Positions 25,738-34,270 of a stretch of 64,000 bases of DNA are shown here, one piece after another; the stretch's first letter is position 1; the number at the start of each line of letters is the position of its first letter. Where the stretch lies: NCBI RefSeq assembly GCF_011761945.1, contig NZ_JAASQV010000002.1, forward strand, positions 558,001 through 622,000, given 5' to 3'. A model generated the notes under the pieces. It was not told where the DNA came from. It ran no database searches and worked only from the letters and a program-made list of their open reading frames with translations. The position numbers and the translations under genes are program-made. The stretch comes from Sphingomonas leidyi. Its GTDB lineage: Bacteria; Pseudomonadota; Alphaproteobacteria; Sphingomonadales; Sphingomonadaceae.

Positions 25738-26985
25738 TCATGCCGCGAACAGTTCGAGCTGTTCCCGCTTCGGCGCGACCAGCGCATGCAGGTCGGCCCG
25801 ATCGGCCAGCGCGACCGGGCGCCAGTCCTCGGCGATCAGGAAGGGGCGGACCCTGGCGATCGACGCCGTCAGCCGGGCGATATCGGCCAGGCGCAGCCGG
25901 CGCCAGCGGCGCGCGGCGAGGATCGCGTCGATCGCCTTGACGCCGAGCCCCGGCACGCGGAGCAGCGCCTCGCGGGGCGCGCGGTTGACGTCGACGGGGA
26001 AATGCGCGCGGAACCGCAAGGCCCAGGCGAGCTTGGGATCGATGTCGAGCGGGAGCATGCCGGTGACGGGATCGGCCGCCTCGGCCACTTCGCGCGGCGC
26101 ATAGCCGTAGAATCGCATCAGCCAGTCGGACTGGTAGAGCCGGTGCTCACGCATCAGCGGCGGGTGACGGAGCGGCAATATGGCGCTGGCATCGGGAATC
26201 GGGCTGAACGCCGAATAATAGACGCGGCGCAGCCGGAACCGGTCATAGAGCCCGGCGGCGCGCGCGATGATGTCCCCATCGGTGGCGGCATCGGCGCCGA
26301 CGATCATCTGGGTCGACTGGCCGGCGGGCGCGAATTTCGGCGCGGCCCTGTAGCGCCTGCCCGCATCGGCGCCATCGTCGATCGCGGCGCGGACGTCCCG
26401 CATCGCGTCTTCGATGCGGGGTGCCGACTTCTCGGGCGCCAGCCGGGCCAGCCCCGCCACGGTCGGCAGCTCGACATTGATCGAGACGCGATCGGCATGC
26501 AGCCCGGCCTGGCGCACCAGCTCGGGATCGGCATCGGGAATCGCCTTCAGATGGATATAGCCGCGAAAGTCGTGGACCTCGCGCAGGAGCCGCGCGACGC
26601 GGACGATCTGCTCCATCGTATAGTCGCTCGAACGGATGATGCCCGAGGAGAGGAACAGCCCCTCGATATAGTTGCGCCGGTAGAAGCCGAGCGTGAGGTC
26701 GACGACTTCCTCGGGCGTGAAGCGCGCGCGGCGGACGTTCGAACTCTTGCGATTGATGCAATAATGGCAGTCGAAGATGCAGCTGTTGGTCAGCAGGATC
26801 TTGAGCAGCGAGATGCAGCGCCCGTCCGGCGCATAGGCATGGCAGATGCCCATGCCCTCGGTCGAGCCGAGCCCCTTGCCGCCCGCCGAATTGCGCCGGG
26901 TCGTGCCCGAGGAGGCGCAGCTGGCGTCGTATTTGGCGGCATCCGCCAGGATGGCGAGCTTCGCGCGGAGATCGAGCTGCGACAT
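25738..26985 (-). CDS. Radical SAM DNA modification/repair protein (UdgX-linked family)
   Basis: This is a 415-residue protein with the 4Fe-4S-binding motif C-X3-C-X2-C at Cys69, Cys73 and Cys76 (NSCIFDCHYC). GIIRSSDYTMEQIV, STQMIVGADAATDGDII and YYSAFSPIPDA belong to the radical SAM barrel of the family annotated as a putative DNA modification/repair protein. Its C-terminal HhH-like segment (LLRVPGLGVKAIDAIL) suggests DNA binding. This family usually sits beside the DUF4130-UdgX gene, here 3.3 kb away. A GTTC-N7-GTTC SOS box lies three bases before its ATG, so LexA should control it. The reaction is unknown. Confidence 0.9.
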   Translation of the reverse strand: MSQLDLRAKLAILADAAKYDASCASSGTTRRNSAGGKGLGSTEGMGICHAYAPDGRCISLLKILLTNSCIFDCHYCINRKSSNVRRARFTPEEVVDLTLGFYRRNYIEGLFLSSGIIRSSDYTMEQIVRVARLLREVHDFRGYIHLKAIPDADPELVRQAGLHADRVSINVELPTVAGLARLAPEKSAPRIEDAMRDVRAAIDDGADAGRRYRAAPKFAPAGQSTQMIVGADAATDGDIIARAAGLYDRFRLRRVYYSAFSPIPDASAILPLRHPPLMREHRLYQSDWLMRFYGYAPREVAEAADPVTGMLPLDIDPKLAWALRFRAHFPVDVNRAPREALLRVPGLGVKAIDAILAARRWRRLRLADIARLTASIARVRPFLIAEDWRPVALADRADLHALVAPKREQLELFAA

Positions 26986-26987
26986 AT

Positions 26988-27002
26988 GTTCGCTTTATGT
27001 TC
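26988..27002 (-). promoter_or_regulatory. LexA (SOS) box before the radical SAM gene
   Basis: The plus strand reads GTTCGCTTTATGTTC, an exact GTTC-N7-GTTC direct repeat, the binding site of alphaproteobacterial LexA. It ends three bases from the radical SAM ATG, well placed to block transcription or a near-leaderless start. It is 82 bases from the divergent glycosyltransferase gene. Confidence 0.82.
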
Positions 27003-27042
27003 CAGATATTGCGGTGTCCAGCAGGTTGTGGGAGGAGATCGG

Positions 27043-27077
27043 CCCCTCCCCGACCCGGCGGGGAAGGATTGAAGGGG
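27043..27077. repeat. Short palindromic repeat piece
   Basis: CCCCTCCCCGACCCGGCGGGG with AAGGATTGAAGGGG resembles the piece at 19038-19112. It sits just before the glycosyltransferase ATG. Probably another member of a dispersed intergenic repeat. Confidence 0.4.
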
Positions 27078-27083
27078 ACAGCG

Positions 27084-28568
27084 ATGCGATTGAGGATCGA
27101 CCGGCATTTTCGCGCGCTGCTGATCGCGCTGGCGATCACCTGCCTGCTCGGCTTCGGCTTCAAGCAGCATTGCATGCCGGGTGGCTGGACCGATTCGGAA
27201 CAGTATCTCACCGGCTGCTACAGCGATGCGGTGCCCTTCTGGACGGCGCGCGGCGTGGACAAGGGCAAGATCCCCTATCTCCAGACCCCGATCGAATATC
27301 CGGTGCTGACCGGGGCGGCGATCTGGATCGAGGGCGCCGCGACGCATCTGATCTTCGGGCGCCACGCCAACGACGCCAAGTTCCTCGGCGTGGTGACGGC
27401 AGGGAACATCGCCCTCGCCTTCCTGATCCTCTGGATGTTCCGCCGCGCCGGGATGGACCGACGGCGGCTCTGGTGGTGGGCGGCCGCGCCGCCGCTGATC
27501 CTCTATGTCGGGCATAACTGGGACATGATTGCCGTCACGCTGGCGGTGTGGGCGATGCTGCTGGCGCGCGAGAACCGGCTGATCGGCGCGGGCGCCGCGG
27601 CGGGGCTGGGCGTGGCCGCCAAGCTGTTCCCGATCGTGATGCTGCCCCTGTTCGTCCTCTCGGCATTCTTCGAGCGGGGCCGCGGCTGGCTCCACCGCGT
27701 CGTGCGCACCGGCTGGGTGAAGCTCGCCGCGATCGGCGCCTGGCTGGCGGTGAACCTGCCGATCGCCTTGCTCGCGCCGGCGAACTGGAGCGAATTCTAC
27801 CGTTTCTCGCAAGCGCGCGGCGGCACGATGGCCGGGACCTGGGACGTGCTGGGCAATCTCGGCATCCTGCAGCTCGACATAGCGGGCAAGAATCTTTGCG
27901 CCGCGCTCGCCTTTGCGATCGGCGGCGCAGCCATTATCGGCCTGGGCTGGCGGCGCCACCATGCGCGGCTATGGCTGCTGTCCACGCCGCTGCTCGCCTG
28001 GTTCATGCTGACCAACAAGGTCTATTCGCCCCAGTTCGACTTGTGGCTATGGCCGATGCTGGTGATGACCGCGCCGCGCCTATGGCCAGTCGCGCTGTTC
28101 GCGGTGACCGGGATCTTCGCCTATTTCGCCGAATTCTGGTTCTTCGCCGGGATGGATGGCGCCTGGCCGGCGGCGAGCACCATCGACATCGCCTGCGCCG
28201 CTGCCGCACGCGCCATGGTGATGCTGTGGATCATCGCCGATTGCGTGCTCCGCCAGCCGCCGGAATGGGTGGGGCGCTGGCCGATCGGGGCTTGCTCCCC
28301 GCCGGACTCGCCCCCCCGCGCGAGCGGGCCTAGCGGCCTGCCTCAAGGCAGCGGCAGATTCTCTTCGGCCTTCTTGCGGGCCCGGGCATCGGCGCGGGCG
28401 ATGGTCGCCTGCCGGACGAAGCAGCCGGTGCCGCCGCCGGCGCCGGTGGTCGAGCAGCTGCCGGTGCCGAAATTGCCCGAAGTGAGCGCGTCCTGCGAAC
28501 GCACCGCCCAGCTCTCGGTCTTTTGCGGCGGACCGGCTTCCTCGCGCAGGTTCGAGGGGATGCGATAG
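27084..28568 (+). CDS. Membrane glycosyltransferase, GT87/DUF2029-like
   Basis: The open frame gives 494 residues, with about ten membrane helices over the first 395. TPIEYPVLTGAAIWIEG, AAAPPLILYVGHNWDMIAV and AAGLGVAAKLFPIVMLPLF match GT87-type polyprenol-linked mannosyltransferases. The ATG at 27084 follows GAAGGGG. After residue ~395 the frame loses membrane character and runs on 226 bases over the convergent gene at 28343-28750, giving a Ser/Pro/Arg tail. A stop at 28331-28333 lies in the next frame, so the natural end may be upstream and a frameshift is possible. Confidence 0.78.
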   Translation: MRLRIDRHFRALLIALAITCLLGFGFKQHCMPGGWTDSEQYLTGCYSDAVPFWTARGVDKGKIPYLQTPIEYPVLTGAAIWIEGAATHLIFGRHANDAKFLGVVTAGNIALAFLILWMFRRAGMDRRRLWWWAAAPPLILYVGHNWDMIAVTLAVWAMLLARENRLIGAGAAAGLGVAAKLFPIVMLPLFVLSAFFERGRGWLHRVVRTGWVKLAAIGAWLAVNLPIALLAPANWSEFYRFSQARGGTMAGTWDVLGNLGILQLDIAGKNLCAALAFAIGGAAIIGLGWRRHHARLWLLSTPLLAWFMLTNKVYSPQFDLWLWPMLVMTAPRLWPVALFAVTGIFAYFAEFWFFAGMDGAWPAASTIDIACAAAARAMVMLWIIADCVLRQPPEWVGRWPIGACSPPDSPPRASGPSGLPQGSGRFSSAFLRARASARAMVACRTKQPVPPPAPVVEQLPVPKLPEVSASCERTAQLSVFCGGPASSRRFEGMR

Positions 28569-28750
28569 CGCTCGCGCTCGTCGAGGCGCTTGCAGACCAC
28601 GATCTCCTCGCCGTTCGAATTGGTCGGGCACTTGTCCTTGCCATAGATCACCAGCACGCCGTTCTGCGGCGCATTCTGGGCATGCGCGGCAGCGGGCAGC
28701 AGCATCGGGATGGCGGCGAGGGCGCCTGCGATCATGATCCGGTTCAACAT
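28343..28750 (-). CDS. Secreted conserved hypothetical protein
   Basis: This 135-residue protein has a signal peptide (MLNRIMIAGALAAIPMLLPAAAHA) and a Cys-containing mature part (KCPTNSNGEEIVVC, TGSCSTTGAGGGTGCF). The ATG at 28750 follows AGGAG. The sequence resembles a short conserved sphingomonad protein of unknown role; two Cys pairs suggest disulfides. Its 3' end overlaps the run-on tail of the convergent glycosyltransferase frame, and this gene has the better coding signs there. Confidence 0.72.
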   Translation of the reverse strand: MLNRIMIAGALAAIPMLLPAAAHAQNAPQNGVLVIYGKDKCPTNSNGEEIVVCKRLDERERYRIPSNLREEAGPPQKTESWAVRSQDALTSGNFGTGSCSTTGAGGGTGCFVRQATIARADARARKKAEENLPLP

Positions 28751-28802
28751 CGGCTTACTCCTGTATGTGCCGTGCCTGGTCCAAAACGGCTGAATGGGGG
28801 CT

Positions 28803-29336
28803 TTATATCCGTTTCGATATCGCAATGGCAGCGCGGCAGCCGGCGCGGATCAATCCGGACAGCAGCGGATAGGCCGGAGCGTGCTCCGCGCCGTGCGCGA
28901 GCGCGGTATCCCGGTGCTCGAGCTCCTCGTCGCGGAACTTCGCCACGGCCTCGGCGAGTTCGGGATCGCCGGTGCCGATCTCTTCGAGCTGCTGCTGGTA
29001 ATGCAAGTCGATCTCGGTCTCGATCGCGGCGGTGCAGGCCATCGCCGCCTCGGGCCCCATCGCCGCCGTGGCCGCGCCCAGCGCGAAGCCGGCGATGTTC
29101 CAGAAGGGCTGGAGCGCAGTCGGGCGCACTCCGCGGCGTGCGATCATCGCATCGAAGAAGGCACGGTGGCGTTCTTCCTGGCTGGCCATGCCGGCGATCA
29201 TCCGCGCCATCGGCGTGCGATCGCCCATCACGGCGAGCTGGCCGGCATAGATGCGCGTCGCCCCATATTCGCCCGCCTGGTCGACGCGAACCATCGAGGA
29301 CATCCCCTCGCGCCGATCGCCGGGCTTCCAGCTCAT
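28803..29336 (-). CDS. coq7: Demethoxyubiquinone hydroxylase Coq7
   Basis: This is a 177-residue diiron protein. Carboxylate and His ligands are visible in VDQAGEYGATRIYAGQ, SQEERHRAFFD, AIETEIDLHYQQQ and RDEELEHRDTA, the four-helix-bundle pattern of Coq7. It hydroxylates ring carbon 6 in ubiquinone synthesis. Its ATG overlaps the dsbB stop in an ATGA junction. ubiG, another enzyme of the same pathway, is also in this window but in a separate unit. Membrane association is expected through the C-terminal helix (AYPLLSGLIRAGCRAAIAIS). Confidence 0.92.
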   Translation of the reverse strand: MSWKPGDRREGMSSMVRVDQAGEYGATRIYAGQLAVMGDRTPMARMIAGMASQEERHRAFFDAMIARRGVRPTALQPFWNIAGFALGAATAAMGPEAAMACTAAIETEIDLHYQQQLEEIGTGDPELAEAVAKFRDEELEHRDTALAHGAEHAPAYPLLSGLIRAGCRAAIAISKRI

Positions 29337-29818
29337 GCCCGGGTGCCCCTGCGGGCGGCGAGCAGAAAGATCAGGATCGCCCCGCCCAGCGAGAGGATCG
29401 CGTTGAAGCCGGCCAGACTGATCCCGAACAACGTCCATTGCGGCACGTCGCAGCGGATCAGCGGCCGGCGCAGCGCGTCGTTCAGCATGTCCATCGGATT
29501 GTCGCCATGCACCTGGGCGGTGCACGCCGTGATGCCTTCCCACCATTTATACTCGACGCCGGCATGGAAGACGCCGATGCCGCCGCTGATCGCCACGGCC
29601 GTGCCGGCGAGCAGGACCAGCCCGAGCTGGGCACGGCGATCCTTCACCAGGAAGGAAGCCAGCGCGATCAGCACCGCGGCATAATGCGGCCAGCGCTGCC
29701 ACCAGCACATCTCGCACGGCACCAGCCCGAACAATTCGGAGAGATGCGCGCCGCCCACCAGCGCGAGGGGAAGGAGGAGCGCGATCCAGCGCGCGATGCG
29801 GAGGCCGTCGTTGCGCAT
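29333..29818 (-). CDS. dsbB: Disulfide bond formation protein DsbB
   Basis: This 161-residue inner-membrane protein has four helices. The first redox pair is in LVPCEMCWWQRWPHYAA, a CxxC motif, and the second pair is Cys in ITACTAQ and IRCDVPQW. DsbB reoxidises DsbA and passes the electrons to ubiquinone. It is followed at once by coq7, a ubiquinone synthesis gene, with a 4-base overlap, so the two are coexpressed. No dsbA gene is in the window. Confidence 0.91.
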   Translation of the reverse strand: MRNDGLRIARWIALLLPLALVGGAHLSELFGLVPCEMCWWQRWPHYAAVLIALASFLVKDRRAQLGLVLLAGTAVAISGGIGVFHAGVEYKWWEGITACTAQVHGDNPMDMLNDALRRPLIRCDVPQWTLFGISLAGFNAILSLGGAILIFLLAARRGTRA

Positions 29819-29821
29819 GGC

Positions 29822-31174
29822 TTATTTGCTCCGTGTCGCGGCAACCTGGGTCTTGGGCCCGAGGCGGGAAATGGTCTGCAGCGCATAATGCAGCTGGAAG
29901 TCGTCGATCCCTTCCTTCTTCAGCTGGTCCGCCGTCTTGGCGAAGCGCGGATCGGCGCGCTGATCGTCCTCGAGCACCGAATCGTCGACCTTGTCGTTGT
30001 TGATCAGGTGGGCGCGCAGGTCCGCCTCGCGGATCGAGGGCCGGGTCTTGTAGTCGGGATCGGTGAGCTGGGGCACCAGCAGGTCGGGCTTGATGCCGCC
30101 TTCCTGCACCGAGCGCCCCGAAGGCGTGTAGTAGCGCGCCGTGGTGAGGCGCAGCGCCGCACGCGGGCCCATCGGCAGGATCGACTGGACCGAGCCCTTG
30201 CCGAAGCTGCGCACGCCCATCACGAGCGCGCGGTGATGGTCCTGCAGCGCGCCCGCGACGATTTCCGAGGCGGAGGCGGTGCCCGCATCGATCAGCACGA
30301 CCACCGGCAGGCCCTTGGCGAGGTCGCCCGGAACCGAGACGATGCCCGGCTCGCTCACATCGGCATACCAGCGCTCGATATCGGTCTTCTCCCGGCCGCG
30401 CTGCGAGACGATCTCGCCATGCGACAGGAATATGTCGGACACTTCGATCGCCTGGCTGAGCAATCCGCCGCCATTCTCGCGCAGATCGACGACATAGCCG
30501 AGCGGCTTGCGGCCCAGCTTCTTGTCGATCTCCTGGATCGCCTTGATCGTGTCCGCCCCGGTCTGGGCAGTGAAGGTGTTGATGTTGATGATGCCGACGC
30601 CGTCCTTGACGTCCCACTTCACCGGCCGCTGCACGATGATCTCGCGCTTCATGGTGAAGGTGAGCGGCTTGTCGGCGCCCGGACGGATCACGGTGAGCGT
30701 GACGCTGGTGCCCGGCTTGCCGCGCATCTTCTCGATCGCCTCGTCCAGGCTGCCGCCGACGATGAACTTGCCGTCGATATGCGTGATGAAGTCGCCCGAT
30801 TTCATGCCCGCGCGCGCGGCCGGCGTGTCCTCGGTCGGCGCCACCACCTTCACCGCCCCGTCCTCCTGGGTGACGGTGAGGCCGAGGCCGCCGTAATTGC
30901 CGTCGGTCTGGATCTTCAGATTGTCGAAATCGAGCCCGTCGGCATAGCTGCTGTGCGGATCGAGCGCGGCGAGCATGCCCTGGATCGCGCCCTTCATCAG
31001 CGTCGCGTCGTCGACCTTCTCGACATAGTTCGCCTTCACCTGGCTGTAGACTTCCATGAAGGTATCGAGCTCCTTGAAGCTCGAAGTGTCCACGCCGGCC
31101 ATGGCGCCGGAAGCAACGGGAACGAGCGCCAGCGCGCCGACCGCGGCGGTGACCTGAAGGAACGAACGAAGCAT
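29822..31174 (-). CDS. ctpA: C-terminal processing peptidase CtpA (S41)
   Basis: This is a 450-residue periplasmic serine protease. A signal or anchor (LQVTAAVGALALVPVASG) is followed by a PDZ domain (GLGLTVTQEDGAVKVVAPTEDTPA, about 95-180). The protease core has the catalytic Ser in DAGTASASEIVAGAL and the Lys in VRSFGKGSVQSILP. Such peptidases trim envelope proteins and murein hydrolases. It follows envC by 66 bases on the same strand, as is common in alphaproteobacteria. The ATG at 31174 starts the frame. Confidence 0.94.
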   Translation of the reverse strand: MLRSFLQVTAAVGALALVPVASGAMAGVDTSSFKELDTFMEVYSQVKANYVEKVDDATLMKGAIQGMLAALDPHSSYADGLDFDNLKIQTDGNYGGLGLTVTQEDGAVKVVAPTEDTPAARAGMKSGDFITHIDGKFIVGGSLDEAIEKMRGKPGTSVTLTVIRPGADKPLTFTMKREIIVQRPVKWDVKDGVGIININTFTAQTGADTIKAIQEIDKKLGRKPLGYVVDLRENGGGLLSQAIEVSDIFLSHGEIVSQRGREKTDIERWYADVSEPGIVSVPGDLAKGLPVVVLIDAGTASASEIVAGALQDHHRALVMGVRSFGKGSVQSILPMGPRAALRLTTARYYTPSGRSVQEGGIKPDLLVPQLTDPDYKTRPSIREADLRAHLINNDKVDDSVLEDDQRADPRFAKTADQLKKEGIDDFQLHYALQTISRLGPKTQVAATRSK

Positions 31175-31240
31175 AATTACTTTCCGGAAACGCGTTCGGG
31201 GATCAATCTAGGACGGGATCGCGGCAAATGCACGGCACAA

Positions 31241-32413
31241 TCAGCCGAGCAGGCGCGCAAGGTCCATGGGCTCGCCGCGCCGGCGGAGCTCGACGGTGAT
31301 GCGCGGCGCGTCGCCGCCCGGAGCGCGGCCGATGCGCGCGCCCTGCGCCACATGCTCGCCGACGCGGACGCTGGTGCCGCCCAGCCCGGTGACCGAGCTG
31401 GTCCAGCCATTGCCATGGTCGATGATCACCACTCCGCCATAGTCGCGGAACGGGCCGGCGAAGAGGATGCGGCCGGGCGCGGGGGCGACGGCGTCGCTGC
31501 CGGCCGCGCAGGCAAGCGTGACTCCGCGGGCGCGCACTCCGGTGGAGGACAGCTCGCCCATGCCGGTGACGACCGCGCCGGCGACCGGCAGGATATAGGG
31601 AGGGCCCGCCTTGCGCGAGGGCGCGGCGACGGCGCTGCCGGGGCGCGGCAGCGGGCCGGGAAGCATTGCGAGATCGGCCTGGATTCCTGCGGCCTGGCCC
31701 GCTGTCTCCATCTGGTCGGCGATCTCGCGGGCGCGCTCGCCCAGCGCGATGGCGCGGTCCGATTCGACCAGGGCGCTTGAGGCGAGCTGGGCGGAGCGGG
31801 CGCGGTGATCCGCCTCGAGCCGGACCAGGGCGATCCGCTCATCCTCGATCCGGCGCCGCGCGTCGCGGAAGCTCGCGACTGCGGCGAGCGCATCGGCCCG
31901 CAGCGCCCGGACGCGGCCGAGCTCCGCGCGCACGTCGCGGGTGCGGGCCTCGACCACGGGCATCACCGTGCCGAGCACGGCGCGGACATGGACCATGTCG
32001 CTGGTCGATCCGGGCTGGACCAGGCCGAGCACCGCCGGGCGGCGGGCCATCGACTGGAGCGCGGCGATCAGGCGCAGGATCGGCCCCTGGCGCTCGGCGA
32101 CGCGCGTGCGCTGCGCGGCGAGCTGGCGATCGACGATGCCGATGCGCGCGCGCGCCGCGGCGATATCGGCCTCGGCCACCTTGATCCGCTCGGCGGCGGC
32201 GGCTTCCTGCGCCCGGGCGCGGGCGGCCTGGTCGCGCTCGGAGGCAGCCTGGCGCTCGAGCTGCGCGCTGCGCGCCTGCGCCGCCCTGCTCTGGGCGTTG
32301 GCCTCGCGCAGGCGCCCCTGCTGCTCGCCGAGGCTCGGCGCCTGCGCCGCGGCGAAGCTGCCGGTGGCGAGAATCGCCAGCAGGCTGGCGCCGAGGATCA
32401 GCGGGCGGAGCAC
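31241..32413 (-). CDS. envC: Murein hydrolase activator EnvC-like, degenerate LytM
   Basis: This is a 390-residue periplasmic protein. A signal peptide (SLLAILATGSFAAAQA) is followed by a long coiled coil (about residues 30-240, rich in A/R/E/Q) and a C-terminal LytM-like domain (VVTGMGELSSTGVRARGVTL, DYGGVVIIDHGNGWTSSVTGLG). The zinc-binding HxH of active LytM enzymes is absent, as expected of an activator of amidases rather than a hydrolase. The GTG start at 32413 lies four bases from the rlmH stop. It probably recruits cell-division amidases. Confidence 0.88.
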   Translation of the reverse strand: MLRPLILGASLLAILATGSFAAAQAPSLGEQQGRLREANAQSRAAQARSAQLERQAASERDQAARARAQEAAAAERIKVAEADIAAARARIGIVDRQLAAQRTRVAERQGPILRLIAALQSMARRPAVLGLVQPGSTSDMVHVRAVLGTVMPVVEARTRDVRAELGRVRALRADALAAVASFRDARRRIEDERIALVRLEADHRARSAQLASSALVESDRAIALGERAREIADQMETAGQAAGIQADLAMLPGPLPRPGSAVAAPSRKAGPPYILPVAGAVVTGMGELSSTGVRARGVTLACAAGSDAVAPAPGRILFAGPFRDYGGVVIIDHGNGWTSSVTGLGGTSVRVGEHVAQGARIGRAPGGDAPRITVELRRRGEPMDLARLLG

Positions 32414-32417
32414 GGGC

Positions 32418-32840
32418 TCAGCCTTCGCGATGATAGGGGTGGTTGGCAAGGATGGAAGTGGCGCGCCACAGCTGCTCGGCGAGCATCGCCCGGGCCAGCA
32501 TGTGCGGCCAGGTGGCGCGGCCGAAGCTGAGCAGCAGATCGGCCTGGGCGCGATCGGCATCCTCGAACCCGTCCGCCGCGCCGATCAGGAAGCGCGCCTC
32601 GCGCACCCCGTCGTCGCGCCAGGCGCCCAGCCGCTCGGCGAGCACGCGCGAGGGCAGGTTCTCGCCGGTCTCGTCGAGCAGGACGATCCGGGTGCTGCCC
32701 GAAAGCTCGGGAACCTTGCCGCCCGTATCGGGCAGCTCGGTCACCCGGGTCGGCCACTGGATGCGCCGGAGATAGCGATCGACCAGCTCCGCCTCCGGGC
32801 TGCGGCCGATCTTCCCGCGCGCGACGATATGGAGCTGCAT
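32418..32840 (-). CDS. rlmH: 23S rRNA (pseudouridine1915-N3)-methyltransferase RlmH
   Basis: This 140-residue SPOUT-family enzyme shows the trefoil-knot motifs FLIGAADGFEDADRAQADLL and SFGRATWPHMLARAML, ending in the family signature NHPYHREG. It methylates pseudouridine 1915 of 23S rRNA. The position after rsfS and before envC is the standard order in this class. The length matches E. coli RlmH (about 155 residues). Confidence 0.94.
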   Translation of the reverse strand: MQLHIVARGKIGRSPEAELVDRYLRRIQWPTRVTELPDTGGKVPELSGSTRIVLLDETGENLPSRVLAERLGAWRDDGVREARFLIGAADGFEDADRAQADLLLSFGRATWPHMLARAMLAEQLWRATSILANHPYHREG

Positions 32841-32868
32841 CGCCCGTGCCGCCCCCCTTTCTAGCGGA

Positions 32869-33249
32869 TCACGCCTGGCCGGCTTCGCCGAACGACCACA
32901 TCCGCTCGAGATTGTAGAAGCTGCGCACTTCGGGGCGGAACAGGTGGACGATCACGTCGCCCGCGTCGATCAGCACCCAATCGGCGGTGGGCAGGCCCTC
33001 CACCCGCGGGGTGCGGCCGAACTCGGCCTTGATCTTGTCGGCAAGCTTCACCGCCATCGACGCGACCTGGCGCGTCGAACGGCCGGATGCCACGACCATA
33101 TAGTCGGCGATGCTGCTCTTGCCGGCGAGCGGGATCGAGACCGTCTCGACCGCCTGATCGTCGTCGAGCGACGTCATCACGAGCTGGTGCAGCGCCTCGG
33201 TGCCACCAGCGGCATCGGGCGAACGCAGAACATTGGACGATATGGCCAA
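32869..33249 (-). CDS. rsfS: Ribosome silencing factor RsfS
   Basis: This 126-residue protein is of the RsfS/Iojap family (LHQLVMTSLDDDQAVETVSI, ADYMVVASGRSTRQVASMAVKLAD, DWVLIDAGDVIVHLFRPEVRSFYNLERMW). It binds uL14 on the large subunit and blocks joining of the small one when nutrients run low. The likely start is a TTG at 33249 behind AGGAGG; an ATG start would cut into the conserved fold. It follows nadD, the usual order. Confidence 0.92.
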   Translation of the reverse strand: MAISSNVLRSPDAAGGTEALHQLVMTSLDDDQAVETVSIPLAGKSSIADYMVVASGRSTRQVASMAVKLADKIKAEFGRTPRVEGLPTADWVLIDAGDVIVHLFRPEVRSFYNLERMWSFGEAGQA

Positions 33250-33257
33250 GGGGCCTC

Positions 33258-33926
33258 CTAGGGTTGCAACTTGTCTGTGCGAACTTGTTGTGGAGACGAC
33301 GCGGTAGCTTCTCCCATCAAAGTTACACTTTGACGGGCACCCGCATAACGCCGGTGCCAGGCGGGATCGGCGGCCCGAAGGCTCGTCGCCGAAGTCGGAT
33401 CGGGGCGGAAGCGCAACAGCACGAGGGCCGGCAATCTCCAACGCGTCCAGTTCTTCGCCTGGCCTGCGGGCCGCACAGCGCGCCGCAGCCAACCCATTGC
33501 AGGACTTGCATGGGCCTCGCGATCATACCCCGGACGGGCGATCACCGCAATCGGAACCTGTTCGGCAATATCGCGCCAGCGCTCCCATTTGTGGAACTGG
33601 GCCAGATTGTCCGCCCCCATCAGCCAGATGAAGCGATGGCGCGGGAAGAGCCGCGGCAATTTGCGGATCGTGTCCGCGGTGTAGCGGGTCTTGATCCGCT
33701 TCTCGATGCCCGACACGCGGATCGGCGCATGCCGCGCCATGCGCTGGGCCGACGCCATCCGCGCCTTGAACGGCGCCATGCCGGCCTTGTCCTTCAGCGG
33801 GTTGCCCGGCGAGACGAGCCACCACACCTCGTCGAGCCCCAGCGCCCGGATGGCGTGGAGCGAGAGCTTGCGATGCCCGAGATGCGCCGGATTGAATGAG
33901 CCGCCCAGCAGGCCGATGCGCTTCAT
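33258..33926 (-). CDS. nadD: Nicotinate-nucleotide adenylyltransferase NadD
   Basis: This 222-residue enzyme of NAD synthesis has the nucleotidyltransferase motif GGSFNPAHLGHR near residue 8. Other signs are LVSPGNPLKD, MGADNLAQFHKWERWRDI and a TRYTADTIRKL segment. It joins nicotinate mononucleotide to ATP to make deamido-NAD. Its ATG overlaps the stop of the small gene upstream by four bases. Confidence 0.94.
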   Translation of the reverse strand: MKRIGLLGGSFNPAHLGHRKLSLHAIRALGLDEVWWLVSPGNPLKDKAGMAPFKARMASAQRMARHAPIRVSGIEKRIKTRYTADTIRKLPRLFPRHRFIWLMGADNLAQFHKWERWRDIAEQVPIAVIARPGYDREAHASPAMGWLRRAVRPAGQAKNWTRWRLPALVLLRFRPDPTSATSLRAADPAWHRRYAGARQSVTLMGEATASSPQQVRTDKLQP

Positions 33927-34270
33927 TCGGGGAAACGCCTCACCACTTCGATGGGGCCTGTGATCGCCGCGTTGAACGCGTCCATCCGTGCTGCCGGGAT
34001 CCAATATTCCCGGTGCGCGCGACCGCCGGCGTCCTCGACCCGATAGTCGGCGAGGAAGGCACGCAGCACCTCGAAGCGCGTCACGAAACCCGCGCCGCTC
34101 TCCGGCACGTTCCAGTCGCGCGCGATCTTCACCGCATAGTCTTCGCTGGTAACCGGATAGAAGATCGGCTGCCCGGGAAGGCGCGGTGGGAAGGCGGCCA
34201 TGCCGGTCGCCTCGATCAACGCAAGCTCCGCGGGGCCGACCGGACGCCAGAGCGTCACGGTGTCGCTCAC
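33923..34270 (-). CDS. Small conserved protein, 'ADP-ribosylation/crystallin J1'-type annotation
   Basis: This 115-residue protein has [59 protein letters not shown] and [20 protein letters not shown]. From memory, databases label close relatives 'ADP-ribosylation/crystallin J1', although the function is unproven. The start is a GTG at 34270, overlapping the proA stop in a GTGA junction. It sits between proA and nadD in an otherwise standard operon and is likely soluble. Confidence 0.72.
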   Translation of the reverse strand: MSDTVTLWRPVGPAELALIEATGMAAFPPRLPGQPIFYPVTSEDYAVKIARDWNVPESGAGFVTRFEVLRAFLADYRVEDAGGRAHREYWIPAARMDAFNAAITGPIEVVRRFPE

